A stretch of DNA of 55,829 nt, taken from contig NZ_JADDXW010000019.1 of the NCBI RefSeq assembly GCF_017183135.1, positions 1 to 55,829 on the forward strand. The letters are read 5' to 3'. Positions 35,449-47,017 of this stretch are shown in pieces. The translations under genes and the position numbers were made by a program. The notes under the pieces are model-generated. The model did not search any database, had not been told where the DNA came from, and saw nothing but the letters and a program-made list of their open reading frames with translations. Positions within the stretch are counted from its first letter, which is position 1; each line of letters begins with the position of its first letter. Source of the stretch: Aurantimonas marina. GTDB lineage: Bacteria > Pseudomonadota > Alphaproteobacteria > Rhizobiales > Rhizobiaceae.

Positions 35449-36325
35449 TCGACCCTCGTCCGTCTTGCCGATGTCCGTCCGCATGTTCCGTCGCGAGGTC
35501 CAAAGTCAAGCCGGTGAGCCTACGGACGGGCGCGCGTCCGAGCGGATTTGGAAGTCGGGTAACGATTTGGCCGGCCGGCGTGGAAACGCGGCGGTGTAGT
35601 CCGATGTTTCGGCTCCGTTCCGATACGACGGCAGATCGTCATCTCTCGCGAAGAGAAAACCATTGGGGCGGATGCAGCCGGGAGCGGCCGTAAGCCCTGT
35701 TCATCGAAAGCGAGCTACGCTTCGCTCGCCGTCCCGCATCGTCCTTCTGTGTCGTCGATCGCCAGGGATCGGATGGGCGACGATCTGCGGCCTATGGTGG
35801 TTGTCCCGGCGCGCGACGAGGCGCGGGCTGCCGGGGTTGATCCGCGCACTGGCGACCCTGAGCTGGTGCAAGGGGATCCGCGATCGACGCCCGGTCGTGC
35901 TGATCCACCACATCGTTCCGTTCGACGATGCGGCCACCTTGCCTGCTTGCGCCACGACGATGGCCAGCCGATTCATGCACCGGCGCCGGCGCCCGCGATT
36001 TCACTACCGCAATTCCCGCTATGTGGCTCTCGCCTTCGATGCGGGGCGTGGCGCATCGCGTTGGGACTATGGATGAGGCGACTGGAGATCAGGGCGTAAT
36101 CGAACCCGGCGCTGGGGGCCGGCCCTTTCGATAGCACTGCGAAAGCGAACCGCCAGGGGCGTTTCAAAAGGCGTCCCGATTGCAGTTGCGCCACGCATCG
36201 GTTAGGGAACGCCCGCTCAACCCTAACCGGGCATGTCAAGAACGCGCTTTCACGAGCGGTTCGTTGCACCCGCCAACGACCAGGCCCTTCGGGCCGCGGT
36301 CCCGCAAGACACCGAACCCGTTTTC
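35449..36325. other. 877-nt divergent region between ubiG and lysC
   Basis: Contains no intact gene. The middle part (35773-35990) reads as a frameshifted glycosyltransferase-like remnant, listed separately. The rest shows only short overlapping open frames without ribosome binding sites or recognisable motifs. Promoters for ubiG and lysC should be at the two ends; I could not fix their hexamers. Confidence 0.6.
35773..35990 (+). pseudogene. Frameshifted glycosyltransferase-like remnant
   Basis: Starting at an ATG at 35773 the frame reads MGDDLRPMVVVPARDEAR, the typical first strand of family 2 glycosyltransferases (VPARDEA). If one nucleotide near 35827 is skipped, the sequence continues LPGLIRALATL and later RPVVLIHHIVPFDDAATLPACA, which matches the helix and second strand expected next. 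Without the skip the frame is nonsense. The remaining domain (DxD and beyond) is absent. This looks like a decayed gene; the match is by eye over about 45 residues. Confidence 0.42.
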
Positions 36326-37579
36326 ATGGCCCGTCTCGTCCTCAAATTCGGCGGAACCTCCGTCGCCGACATCGACCGCATCCGCAACGTCGCGCGGCAT
36401 GTCAAACGCGAGGTCGACGCGGGTCACGATGTCGCCGTCGTCGTCTCCGCCATGGCCGGCCGGACCAATGAGCTCGTCGGCTGGTGCCGCGAGGCCTCGC
36501 CGATCCACGACGCGCGCGAATACGACGCCGTCGTTGCGTCGGGTGAGCAGGTGACGGCCGGCATCCTGGCGATCACGTTGCAGGGGATGGGGGTTAATGC
36601 GCGCTCCTGGCAAGGCTGGCAGATCGCCATCAAGACCGACGGCGCCCACGGCGCGGCCCGCATCCAGGAGATCGACGCGTCCGACATCATCCGACGATTC
36701 GAGGACAACCAGGTCGCGGTGATCGCCGGGTTTCAGGGAATCGCGCCGGACAACCGCATCGCCACCCTCGGTCGCGGCGGCTCGGATACATCAGCCGTGG
36801 CCGTGGCCGCGGCGCTGGGCGCCGATCGTTGCGACATCTATACCGATGTCGACGGGGTCTACACCACCGATCCGCGGATCGAGCCGAAGGCCCGGCGCAT
36901 GGCCCGCATCTCCTTCGAGGAAATGCTGGAAATGGCCTCGCTCGGCGCCAAGGTGCTACAGGTTCGTTCCGTCGAACTCGCTATGGTGCATAAGGTGCGC
37001 ACTTTCGTGCGTTCGTCTTTCGACGACCCGGACGCGCCCGGCATGGGCGATTTCGACAACCCGCCGGGAACGCTCATTTGCGACGAGGATGAAATCGTGG
37101 AACAGCAGGTCGTGACAGGGATCGCCTACGCCAGGGACGAAGCGCAGATCTCGCTGCGCCGGGTCGCCGACCAGCCGGGAGTCGCGGCTGCCATCTTCGG
37201 GCCGCTCGCCGAGGCCGGCGTCAATGTGGACATGATCGTCCAGAACATTTCCGAATCGGGCGCCTCGACCGACATGACCTTCACGGTCCCGGCCGGCGAC
37301 CTCGGCAAGGCTACCGCCGTGCTCGACAGGGCCAAGGCCGAAATGCGCTACGACACGATCCAGAGCGAACAGGGGCTGACCAAGGTCTCGGTCATCGGGG
37401 TCGGCATGCGCAGCCATACGGGGGTTGCCGCCACCGCCTTCAAGGCGCTGGCCGACCGTGGCGTCAACATTCGCGCCATCACCACCTCCGAGATCAAGAT
37501 TTCGATCCTGATCGATGGGGACTACACCGAGCTGGCGGTCCGCGCCCTGCATTCGGTCTATGGCCTCGACAAGGGGTAA
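36326..37579 (+). CDS. lysC: Aspartate kinase
   Basis: First enzyme of the aspartate family (lysine, threonine, methionine, diaminopimelate). The ATG at 36326 gives 417 aa. The kinase domain starts LVLKFGGTSVADIDRIRNVA and has GRGGSDTSAVAVAAAL and TDVDGVYTTDPR. Two C-terminal ACT regions (about 265-335 and 345-415: VSVIGVGMRSHTGVAATAFKALADRGVNI) are the sites of feedback control. The monofunctional form with paired ACT units is usual in alphaproteobacteria. The open frame upstream of this ATG carries no kinase sequence. Confidence 0.97.
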   Translation: MARLVLKFGGTSVADIDRIRNVARHVKREVDAGHDVAVVVSAMAGRTNELVGWCREASPIHDAREYDAVVASGEQVTAGILAITLQGMGVNARSWQGWQIAIKTDGAHGAARIQEIDASDIIRRFEDNQVAVIAGFQGIAPDNRIATLGRGGSDTSAVAVAAALGADRCDIYTDVDGVYTTDPRIEPKARRMARISFEEMLEMASLGAKVLQVRSVELAMVHKVRTFVRSSFDDPDAPGMGDFDNPPGTLICDEDEIVEQQVVTGIAYARDEAQISLRRVADQPGVAAAIFGPLAEAGVNVDMIVQNISESGASTDMTFTVPAGDLGKATAVLDRAKAEMRYDTIQSEQGLTKVSVIGVGMRSHTGVAATAFKALADRGVNIRAITTSEIKISILIDGDYTELAVRALHSVYGLDKG

Positions 37580-37748
37580 TGTCGTGGGGCGATGCCCTCG
37601 TGTCGTCGAGAGGCACGCCACGGCATGTTATTCCGGGCGACGGCGTGTCATTGCCCCGGTGGGTTTCTCAGTGAAGCTGAGTATGTGATCTTGTAGAGAC
37701 AGGCCGCACCGCCCCCGGATTGAACCGGATGCGGCGCCGTAGCGGCCC

Positions 37749-40031
37749 GTGAAACGGAAGACCGCGTTGTTGAGAAGCGACATGTCAGGTCCGCGCGTGC
37801 TCATGCGCCGCATCCGGGAGCTCATGGCCGAGCCTCTCGACGCACAGGTGCGTCTCGACCAGATCGTCCGCTCTATTGCCCAGAACATGGTGGCCGAGGT
37901 CTGCTCGCTCTACGTGTTGCGGGCCGACGCGGTGCTGGAGCTCTACGCCACCGAGGGTCTCAATCCGGGCGCCGTCCACCTCGCCCAACTGAAGCTCGGC
38001 GAGGGCCTGGTCGGTACCATCGCGGCGACGGCGCGGCCGCTGAACCTGTCCGAGGCGCAAAAGCACCTGGCCTTCACCTATCTGCCGGAGACCGGGGAGG
38101 AAGTTTACCACTCCTTCCTCGGCGTTCCGATCCTGCGCGCTGGCCGGACCCTTGGCGTGCTCGTCGTCCAGAACAAATCCGCGCGGGTCTATCGTGACGA
38201 GGAGTCCGAGGCGCTGGAGACGGTGGCGATGGTGGTCGCCGAGATGATCGCGGCCGGCAGTCTGGAGGGTCTGCAACGCCCCGGCGTCGCGCTCGATCTG
38301 TCGCGTCCGGTCAGCTTCGACGGTGTCGCCCTGTCGGACGGCATCGGCCTTGGTAAGGTGGTTCTGCATGAGCCGCGGGTGGTTGTCACCAACCTCTTCA
38401 ACGAGGACATGGAATCGGAGGTCGAACGTCTCGACAAGGCGCTCGGCGTCCTTAGGGCGTCGATCGAGAGCATGCTGTCGCGCCGGGATGTGGCGGGCGA
38501 GGGTGAGCATCGGGCCGTGCTCGAGGCCTACCGTATGTTCGCCCATGATCGGGGCTGGGTGCGCCGGCTAGAGGAGGCCGTGCGCAACGGACTGACCGCG
38601 GAAGCCGCGGTCGAGAAGGTGCAGTCGGACATGCGGGCCCGCATGATGCACATGACCGACCCATATATCCGCGAGCGGCTGCACGACTTCGACGATCTCG
38701 CCAACCGGTTGCTGCGTCAGTTGATCGGCCGCGACGATCACGCCGGCGCGGACAATGCCGACGCAGTCATCGTCGCGCGTTCGATGGGCGCGGCGGAACT
38801 GCTCGACTATCGCCGCGACGCCATTCGCGGGCTGGTGCTGGAGGAGGGCGCGGCGACCAGCCACGTCGTCATCGTGGCGCGGGCGCTGGGAATTCCGGTC
38901 GTCGGTCAGGTTAAGGGTGCGGTCTCGATGTCGGAGAACCGTGATTCGATCATCGTCGACGGCGAGGACGGCAGCGTCCACCTCCGGCCGCTGCCGGAAC
39001 TCGAGGCGCTCTATTCCGACAAGGTGACATTCCGGGCTAAGCGTCAGCAGCGCTATCATTCCCTGCGAGACGTGCCGACCGAGACCAAGGACGGCGTGCC
39101 GATCAGCCTGCAGATGAACGCGGGCCTTCTCGTCGACCTGCCGCAACTCGACGCGGCGGGGGCGGAAGGCATCGGCCTGTTCCGCACCGAACTCCAGTTC
39201 ATGGTGGCCTCGACCATGCCGCGCGCTCGGGACCAGGAGCGGCTCTATTCCGCGGTTCTGGATGCGGCCAACGGCCGACCGGTGACGTTTCGCACGCTGG
39301 ATGTCGGCGGCGACAAGCTCTTGCCTTATCTCAGTCAGTCGCCGGAGGAAAACCCGGCGCTCGGCTACCGGGCGCTGCGGCTTGCCCTTGATCGTCCGGG
39401 CTTGATGCGCACCCAGCTGCGGGCGTTGCTCAAGGCGGCTGCGGGGCGCGAACTGCGGGTGATGTTCCCGATGGTGACGGAGGTCTCGGAGCTGCGGCAG
39501 GCGCGCGAGATGATCAGCCGCGAGTACAAGCATCTGACGCGCTTCGGCCATGTCATGCCGAAACGGCTGAAGGTCGGCGCGATGATCGAGGTGCCGGGGC
39601 TCTTGTTCCAGCTCGACGAACTGATGGAAATGCTCGATTTCGTCTCCGTCGGCTCGAACGACCTATTCCAGTTCTTCAATGCGGTCGATCGGGGCAATGC
39701 GCGTGTCGCGACGCGCTTCGACGATCTGTCGGCGCCGTTCCTGCGGGCGCTGAAGATGATCGTTGATGCCGGGCAGCGTCACGATGTCCCGGTGACGCTG
39801 TGCGGCGAGATGGCAGGTCGGCCGCTCTCGGCGATGGCGTTGATTGGACTTGGCTTCCGCTCCATATCCATGGCACCACCCTCGATTGGTCCGGTGAAGG
39901 CGATGATCGTCGAACTGGAGGCGGAAAAGCTTTCCGAGGCGCTGGCCCAGCAGCTCAACGGCGGCCAACTGGCGGCCAGCCCGCGACAGCTTCTCGTCGA
40001 ATTCGCGGAAGCCAATGGAATTTCATGTTAG
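37749..40031 (+). CDS. ptsP: PTS-Ntr enzyme I (phosphoenolpyruvate-protein phosphotransferase PtsP)
   Basis: Starts the nitrogen phosphotransferase relay, passing phosphate from PEP to the HPr-like NPr and then EIIA-Ntr; it is regulatory rather than a sugar importer. The protein is 760 aa (an ATG at 37782 is an alternative). An N-terminal GAF domain (about 30-170) senses glutamine in relatives. The PEP-utiliser domain has phosphoacceptor His372 in LEEGAATSHVVIVARALGIPVVG. The C-terminal barrel holds FRTELQFM and the catalytic Cys in VTLCGEMAGRP. The position after lysC is conserved in Rhizobiales. Confidence 0.96.
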   Translation: MKRKTALLRSDMSGPRVLMRRIRELMAEPLDAQVRLDQIVRSIAQNMVAEVCSLYVLRADAVLELYATEGLNPGAVHLAQLKLGEGLVGTIAATARPLNLSEAQKHLAFTYLPETGEEVYHSFLGVPILRAGRTLGVLVVQNKSARVYRDEESEALETVAMVVAEMIAAGSLEGLQRPGVALDLSRPVSFDGVALSDGIGLGKVVLHEPRVVVTNLFNEDMESEVERLDKALGVLRASIESMLSRRDVAGEGEHRAVLEAYRMFAHDRGWVRRLEEAVRNGLTAEAAVEKVQSDMRARMMHMTDPYIRERLHDFDDLANRLLRQLIGRDDHAGADNADAVIVARSMGAAELLDYRRDAIRGLVLEEGAATSHVVIVARALGIPVVGQVKGAVSMSENRDSIIVDGEDGSVHLRPLPELEALYSDKVTFRAKRQQRYHSLRDVPTETKDGVPISLQMNAGLLVDLPQLDAAGAEGIGLFRTELQFMVASTMPRARDQERLYSAVLDAANGRPVTFRTLDVGGDKLLPYLSQSPEENPALGYRALRLALDRPGLMRTQLRALLKAAAGRELRVMFPMVTEVSELRQAREMISREYKHLTRFGHVMPKRLKVGAMIEVPGLLFQLDELMEMLDFVSVGSNDLFQFFNAVDRGNARVATRFDDLSAPFLRALKMIVDAGQRHDVPVTLCGEMAGRPLSAMALIGLGFRSISMAPPSIGPVKAMIVELEAEKLSEALAQQLNGGQLAASPRQLLVEFAEANGISC

Positions 40032-40116
40032 CGGACCGCAGTGACCGGCGGCTCGCGCCCCCTTCGCCGCGGACTACGCCGCACCCCATTCACTTTGACA
40101 TCAGCTTCAGGACATT

Positions 40117-41196
40117 ATGGCGACGCTGCCGAATTCGACCCTCGATGAGATCCTGGCCCGTTTTGGTCATCTCGAGAACGAGATGGCCAAGGGGCCGGCT
40201 CACGATGTCTATTCCAAGCTCGCCGCGGAATATTCCAGCCTCGAGCCGGTGGTCGCGGCGATCCGCTCTTATCGCAAGGTGGAACGGGAACTCGCCGAGT
40301 CCCGCTCGCTGCTGGACGACCCGACCGCCGATCGCGAGATGCGCGACCTGGCCGAGATCGAGATCGATGAATTGAAGCAGCGTCTCGAACAGCTCACCGA
40401 TGAAATCCGCATTCTGCTGCTGCCCAAGGACGCCGCGGACGAGAAGGGCGTCATCCTCGAAATCCGCGCCGGTACCGGCGGGTCCGAGGCGGGGCTCTTC
40501 GCCGGTGACCTCTTCCGCATGTACCAGCGCTATGCCGAGTTGAACCGCTGGAAGGTCGAGCTCCTGTCGGCGAGCGAGGGCGAGGTTGGCGGCTACCGGG
40601 AGGTGATCGCGGCGATCCAGGGTCCCGGCGTGTTCTCGCGGCTCAAGTTCGAATCCGGCGTGCATCGGGTGCAGCGCGTTCCCGAAACCGAATCGGGCGG
40701 CCGAATCCATACCTCGGCCGCGACCGTGGCGGTTCTGCCGGAGGCCGAAGACATCGATGTGGATGTGCGCGCCGAGGACATCCGCATTGACACGATGCGC
40801 GCCTCGGGGGCCGGCGGCCAACACGTCAACACCACCGATTCGGCTGTGCGCATCACCCATCTGCCGACCGGAATCGTGGTGACGTCGTCGGAAAAGTCGC
40901 AACACCAAAACCGCGCGCGGGCGATGCAGGTGCTCAAGGCGCGCCTTTTCGACCTCGAACGTCAGAAGGCCGATGACGAGCGCTCCGCTGCGCGCAAGGG
41001 ACAGGTCGGCAGCGGTGATCGCTCCGAGCGCATCCGCACCTACAATTTTCCGCAAGGCCGGGTGACCGACCACCGCATCAATTTGACGCTTTATAAGCTC
41101 GATCGTGTGATCGAGGGCGACATGGACGAACTGGTCGGAGCCCTGGTCGCCGACCATCAGGCCCAGCAGCTTGCCGCCGTCGGCGTGGATGACTGA
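40117..41196 (+). CDS. prfA: Peptide chain release factor 1
   Basis: Reads UAA and UAG stop codons and triggers peptide release. The protein is 359 aa. The GGQ motif is at 233-235 ([23 protein letters not shown]). The codon-recognition tripeptide is PET (189-191, in [15 protein letters not shown]), where E. coli has PAT. The N-terminal helical domain and the C-terminal ending are intact. Its stop lies inside the prmC start region (8-nt overlap), so the factor and the enzyme that methylates its GGQ glutamine are made together. Confidence 0.97.
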   Translation: MATLPNSTLDEILARFGHLENEMAKGPAHDVYSKLAAEYSSLEPVVAAIRSYRKVERELAESRSLLDDPTADREMRDLAEIEIDELKQRLEQLTDEIRILLLPKDAADEKGVILEIRAGTGGSEAGLFAGDLFRMYQRYAELNRWKVELLSASEGEVGGYREVIAAIQGPGVFSRLKFESGVHRVQRVPETESGGRIHTSAATVAVLPEAEDIDVDVRAEDIRIDTMRASGAGGQHVNTTDSAVRITHLPTGIVVTSSEKSQHQNRARAMQVLKARLFDLERQKADDERSAARKGQVGSGDRSERIRTYNFPQGRVTDHRINLTLYKLDRVIEGDMDELVGALVADHQAQQLAAVGVDD

Positions 41197-42106
41197 GGCG
41201 GCCGACAGGCTGGGTCCGTTGCTGCGGCACGCCGTGCAGCGCCTGCGCGCGGCCGGATCGGCAACGCCGGAGTTCGACGCGCGCCTGCTTCTCGCCGAGT
41301 GCGCGGGTCTCCCGCTAGGAGAGGTTCATTCGGCGTCCGCCACGGCGGTATCGAGCGGGGCGGCGGCGCGGCTTGAATCGCGCCTCACCAGACGGCTCGC
41401 GGGCGAGCCGGTTCACCGGATACTCGGCCGGCGCGCCTTCTACGAGCACGAGTTCGAGCTCTCTCCGGAAACTCTGGAGCCACGACCGGACACGGAAATC
41501 CTTGTCGACGAGGCGCGCAAGGCAATGGCCGCGATCATCAAGCAGCGCGGGGAATGTCTGTGCGCCGACATCGGGACGGGGTCCGGCGCCATCGCCGTCT
41601 CGCTGCTGGCGCTGTTTCCGCAATCGCGGGCCCTGGCGATCGATATTTCGGCCGGTGCGCTCGCGACGGCCTACCGCAACGCCGAGGCTGCGGGCGTTGC
41701 CAGCAGGATGCTGCCTGTCCTGTCGAATTATCTGGCGGCGGCCGGCGGACCCCTTGATCTGGTCTTGTCGAACCCACCATATATCAGAAGCGGCGATATC
41801 CCCTCCCTCACGGTTGAGGTGCGCGAGCATGATCCGCTGGCAGCCCTGGACGGTGGCGAGGATGGGCTGGATGCCTATCGTGCGATCGCCGCGGGAATCG
41901 ACGCGGTGTTGCGGCCGGGCGGTCGCGTGATCGTCGAAATCGGCATCGGACAGGAAGACGAAGTGGCGGCGATATTTGCCTCGCAACGGTTGCGTCTCGA
42001 CGTTTCCACACGTGATTTTTCCGGCGTCGTGCGCGTTCTGGGTTTCAGTCGGGGCGAGCCCCCGCTTTCAGAGCAGGAGGAGGATGGCGTTTCGATCCCA
42101 AGTTGA
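41189..42106 (+). CDS. prmC: Release factor glutamine methyltransferase PrmC
   Basis: Methylates the Gln of the GGQ motif in release factors, using SAM. The protein is 305 aa. The N-terminal helical domain has [10 protein letters not shown] and [21 protein letters not shown]; the catalytic domain has [30 protein letters not shown] and the substrate motif NPPY at 195-198 ([14 protein letters not shown]). The ATG at 41189 overlaps the prfA stop, although a GTG 3 nt upstream could serve. Gene order prfA-prmC is conserved. Confidence 0.96.
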   Translation: MTEAADRLGPLLRHAVQRLRAAGSATPEFDARLLLAECAGLPLGEVHSASATAVSSGAAARLESRLTRRLAGEPVHRILGRRAFYEHEFELSPETLEPRPDTEILVDEARKAMAAIIKQRGECLCADIGTGSGAIAVSLLALFPQSRALAIDISAGALATAYRNAEAAGVASRMLPVLSNYLAAAGGPLDLVLSNPPYIRSGDIPSLTVEVREHDPLAALDGGEDGLDAYRAIAAGIDAVLRPGGRVIVEIGIGQEDEVAAIFASQRLRLDVSTRDFSGVVRVLGFSRGEPPLSEQEEDGVSIPS

Positions 42107-42406
42107 GCGCCTTAATTGTTGAAAAGGCACTTGTTACGGCGCGCGTAACCCTCTAGTGTCGCGGCCAGTACGGAACATCCGAGGGGGCAGTTCCTTTAGG
42201 TGCCGCTCGACGGCAGCCATAGGACGCTCGAGATGACTAGTAGGTCGTCCGTCAAGCCGGCGTGAGGGTATCGCCAGGCACAACCGATTTAATCTCTTTA
42301 TGTTGGCTTTGCTCCGGCGGAGCTAAATTCGTGCGGGCGCGCATGGTGCGCCCTGAGGCAGTAAGCCATACCGGCACGACCGGTGCATCCAATAGACAGG
42401 AAGTTC
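42107..42406 (+). other. 300-nt intergenic region and leader before the DUF4167 gene
   Basis: After a promoter-like element (42130-42158) about 240 nt remain before the ATG at 42407. Two hairpins are visible close to the gene: GCTCC-GGC-GGAGC near 42311 and GGGCGC/GCGCCC around an ATGG-containing loop near 42337-42354. No coding sequence is recognised. A long, structured 5' leader is the simplest reading. Confidence 0.5.
42130..42158 (+). promoter_or_regulatory. Putative promoter with operator-like palindrome in its spacer
   Basis: CTTGTT (42130-42135), exactly 17 nt, then CTAGTG (42153-42158), a fair match to CTTGAC-N17-CTATAT. Between the hexamers lies a perfect inverted repeat, GTTACG (42133-42138) and CGTAAC (42144-42149), where a dimeric repressor would block RNA polymerase. 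Both assignments are by eye. Confidence 0.38.
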
Positions 42407-43393
42407 ATGAGGCCAGGACAGCAGAAAAACCGTATGCGCGGCCGCGGACGCAAAGGTCCCAATCCGCTCTCGCGCAGTTACGAGTCGAACGGCCCGGATG
42501 TGAAGATCAGGGGCACCGCCCAGCACGTCGCTGAGAAATACACGACGCTCGCGCGCGATGCTTCGGGTGCCGGCGACCGGGTGATGGCCGAGAACTACCT
42601 GCAGCACGCCGAACACTATAATCGCATCGTCGCGGCCGCGCAGGCGCAGTTCCCGCAACAGCGCGACGATCGCGATTCCCGCGACGAGTCCGACGAAGAT
42701 GACGATTCGCAGGAGTCGTCGGGCGAGCGCAACGATCACCGTCAGCAGGACGGCGATCGCGATGGCCGCGACGGATTCCGCGATCGCGACTCCAACCGCG
42801 ACCGGGACGGCAATCGGGGCCGGGACGGCAATCGCGACCGGGATCGCGATAACAATCGCGACGGCAACAGGGACCGTGACGGCAATCGCGACAGAAATCG
42901 CGACCGCCGCGACAGAACTCCGGCGGACGGGACCGGTCCGCAGCCGGTCATCGCGCGCGAAAACTCCGAACAGGGTGAGGGCGGCCGCCACCAGCGCAAT
43001 GACGGCGAGCGAGTCCGTGACAGGCATTCGTCGGAGGCGTCAAGCGGCGCGGTGGTCTCTGCCGGCGAATCACAGGCCGACGAGCCGGCGGAACGGACGC
43101 CGCGGCGCCGGGGCAGGCCGCGCCGGAGCCGCGAGGGCGAGGAGGCGGTTGCCGCGAGCGCCACCCGTCCGAGCCCGTCGCGAGGCGGCGAGGGCGCGAC
43201 GGCCGAAGCCCGAAAGGTCGAGGAGGTTGCCAGCGCGGAGCCCCTGGCCAATACCCCCGAGAGTGGGGCCGAGGCGCCGGTCAAGCGCCGGCCCGGCCGA
43301 CCGCGCAAGAAAAAGCTCGAAGAGGCGTCGGCCGAGACGAGCGACGGCGAGGGCAACGCCCTGCCGGACTTCCTGCTGGCCTCCAACGCCTGA
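42407..43393 (+). CDS. DUF4167 protein with Arg/Asp repeats and AT-hook-like motifs
   Basis: A 328-aa protein. The conserved part is the first 85 residues: [20 protein letters not shown], then [24 protein letters not shown] and [16 protein letters not shown], the DUF4167 signature. Residues 86-105 are acidic, residues 116-170 are a degenerate tandem repeat of (G)NRDRD units, and the C-terminal third has two AT-hook-like blocks, [10 protein letters not shown] and [11 protein letters not shown]. Nucleic acid binding is likely and RNA is possible given the RD-rich region; no function is established. The ATG at 42407 follows AGGAAG. Location between prmC and clpB is conserved in this order. Confidence 0.9.
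   Translation: MRPGQQKNRMRGRGRKGPNPLSRSYESNGPDVKIRGTAQHVAEKYTTLARDASGAGDRVMAENYLQHAEHYNRIVAAAQAQFPQQRDDRDSRDESDEDDDSQESSGERNDHRQQDGDRDGRDGFRDRDSNRDRDGNRGRDGNRDRDRDNNRDGNRDRDGNRDRNRDRRDRTPADGTGPQPVIARENSEQGEGGRHQRNDGERVRDRHSSEASSGAVVSAGESQADEPAERTPRRRGRPRRSREGEEAVAASATRPSPSRGGEGATAEARKVEEVASAEPLANTPESGAEAPVKRRPGRPRKKKLEEASAETSDGEGNALPDFLLASNA
42752..42916 (+). repeat. Low-complexity GNRDRD-coding tandem repeat
   Basis: About 55 codons made of imperfect 12-18-nt units such as GACGGCAATCGCGACCGG, encoding alternating Arg, Asp, Gly and Asn. Such repeats may expand or contract by slippage in steps that keep the frame. Confidence 0.8.
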
Positions 43394-43440
43394 ACCGTCC
43401 GGCCTTTTCGGCCGATCGCCGGATGCATATGATCAAGATC

Positions 43441-43472
43441 AAGGACGTCGCGGCTGCCGCGGCGTCCTTTTG
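43441..43472 (+). terminator. Terminator after the DUF4167 gene
   Basis: Hairpin with arms AAGGACG (43441-43447) and CGTCCTT (43463-43469) and an inner GCGGC/GCCGC pairing, followed by TTG. It separates the DUF4167 gene from clpB, which therefore needs its own promoter. Confidence 0.7.
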
Positions 43473-43644
43473 CATTCACGCTGGCGCAACATTTTTGCAA
43501 CAGTCTGGCAAACTGCCTCTTTCGCGGCGACCCGTCCGATCCCATATCGGTGGCGGGCGGCTCGCCGATGTCGGGGGCCGAACTCCATCGATGCGCGGTT
43601 CATGCCTCGGGCGAGGGTGGACCGCCAAAAGGAGAGGCGATCCA

Positions 43645-46269
<2,625 letters not shown>

Positions 46270-46290
46270 AAGATGCGATGGCGAACGAAA

Positions 46291-46320
46291 AGGGCGGCCC
46301 CGCGGCCGCCCTCTTTTGTT
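46291..46320. terminator. Bidirectional terminator between clpB and the PRC-barrel gene
   Basis: Arms AGGGCGGCC and GGCCGCCCT with a CCGC loop. The hairpin is followed by CTTTTGTTT on the plus strand and by TTTTCGTT on the minus strand, so it can end both convergent transcripts. Confidence 0.85.
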
Positions 46321-46339
46321 TGGTCCCGATGCGCGCCGG

Positions 46340-46732
46340 TCAGATGTAAGCGGGCCGATAATAGTCGTCGATTCTGCGGCCGTAGTCCGGGTCGCCCCAA
46401 CTCGGGGTGGCCCCCGCGGCATAGCGCGGTGCGCCCTCGAGTTGATCGCGGGTGATGCCGACGACATAGCCACCCTGCCGCTCGTCGTATTTCAGCACCT
46501 GCCAGGGCAGGGGATGATATTCCTCGCCGATCCCCAGAAAGCCGCCGAACGACATGATCGCGTATTTCACCCGGCCGTCACGCTTGCCGAGCACGAGATC
46601 GTGGATATGGCCGAGGTGATGACCGTCGGTGTTGTAGACTTCGGTTCCCGAGACGCGGCTTGCCTCGATATTGTCGATGCCGACGCCGTCGGTCTCATTG
46701 CCCATGATGGTCCGGCCTTCCGTCGATGACAT
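46340..46732 (-). CDS. PRC-barrel domain protein
   Basis: A 130-aa protein with a single PRC-barrel, about residues 20-95: IEASRVSGTEVYNTDGHHLGHIHDLVLGKRDGRVKYAIMSFGGFLGIGEEYHPLPWQVLKYD. These small beta-barrels occur alone or in RimM and reaction-centre H subunits and act as binding modules. In Hyphomicrobiales stand-alone copies are common and often stress related, but the partner is unknown. The C-terminus is aromatic (DDYYRPAYI). Start at ATG with AGAAGG directly upstream. It converges on clpB. Confidence 0.88.
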   Translation of the reverse strand: MSSTEGRTIMGNETDGVGIDNIEASRVSGTEVYNTDGHHLGHIHDLVLGKRDGRVKYAIMSFGGFLGIGEEYHPLPWQVLKYDERQGGYVVGITRDQLEGAPRYAAGATPSWGDPDYGRRIDDYYRPAYI

Positions 46733-47017
46733 GATCCTTCTCCGATCCGTTTCGGTTGCCCCATCAACGGGTTGCAGGCGCATCGCGTTCCACCGGGTCG
46801 CATTCGGCGTGACGGGGAGCTACCGCCAGACCACGGAATGACGGGCTTGCCGCAGGGCGTTTTCCGGCGAACTTCGACTGTTTCGAGGCTGGAACGGCCG
46901 ATCTGGACCGGACAAAGAAGTAAAGCCGCCTTTTTCATGTCCGGTTCATCTGCCATTTTCTATGTCGATATGGTCCGGGCCGGTCGAGACGTCCGGGTCG
47001 GGGGCTTTGGTGGAGAG

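Noticed and set aside
42740-42920. CRISPR-like array in the repetitive region of the DUF4167 gene
   Set aside because: The units are short (12-18 nt), contiguous without spacers and keep the reading frame; it is coding low-complexity sequence.
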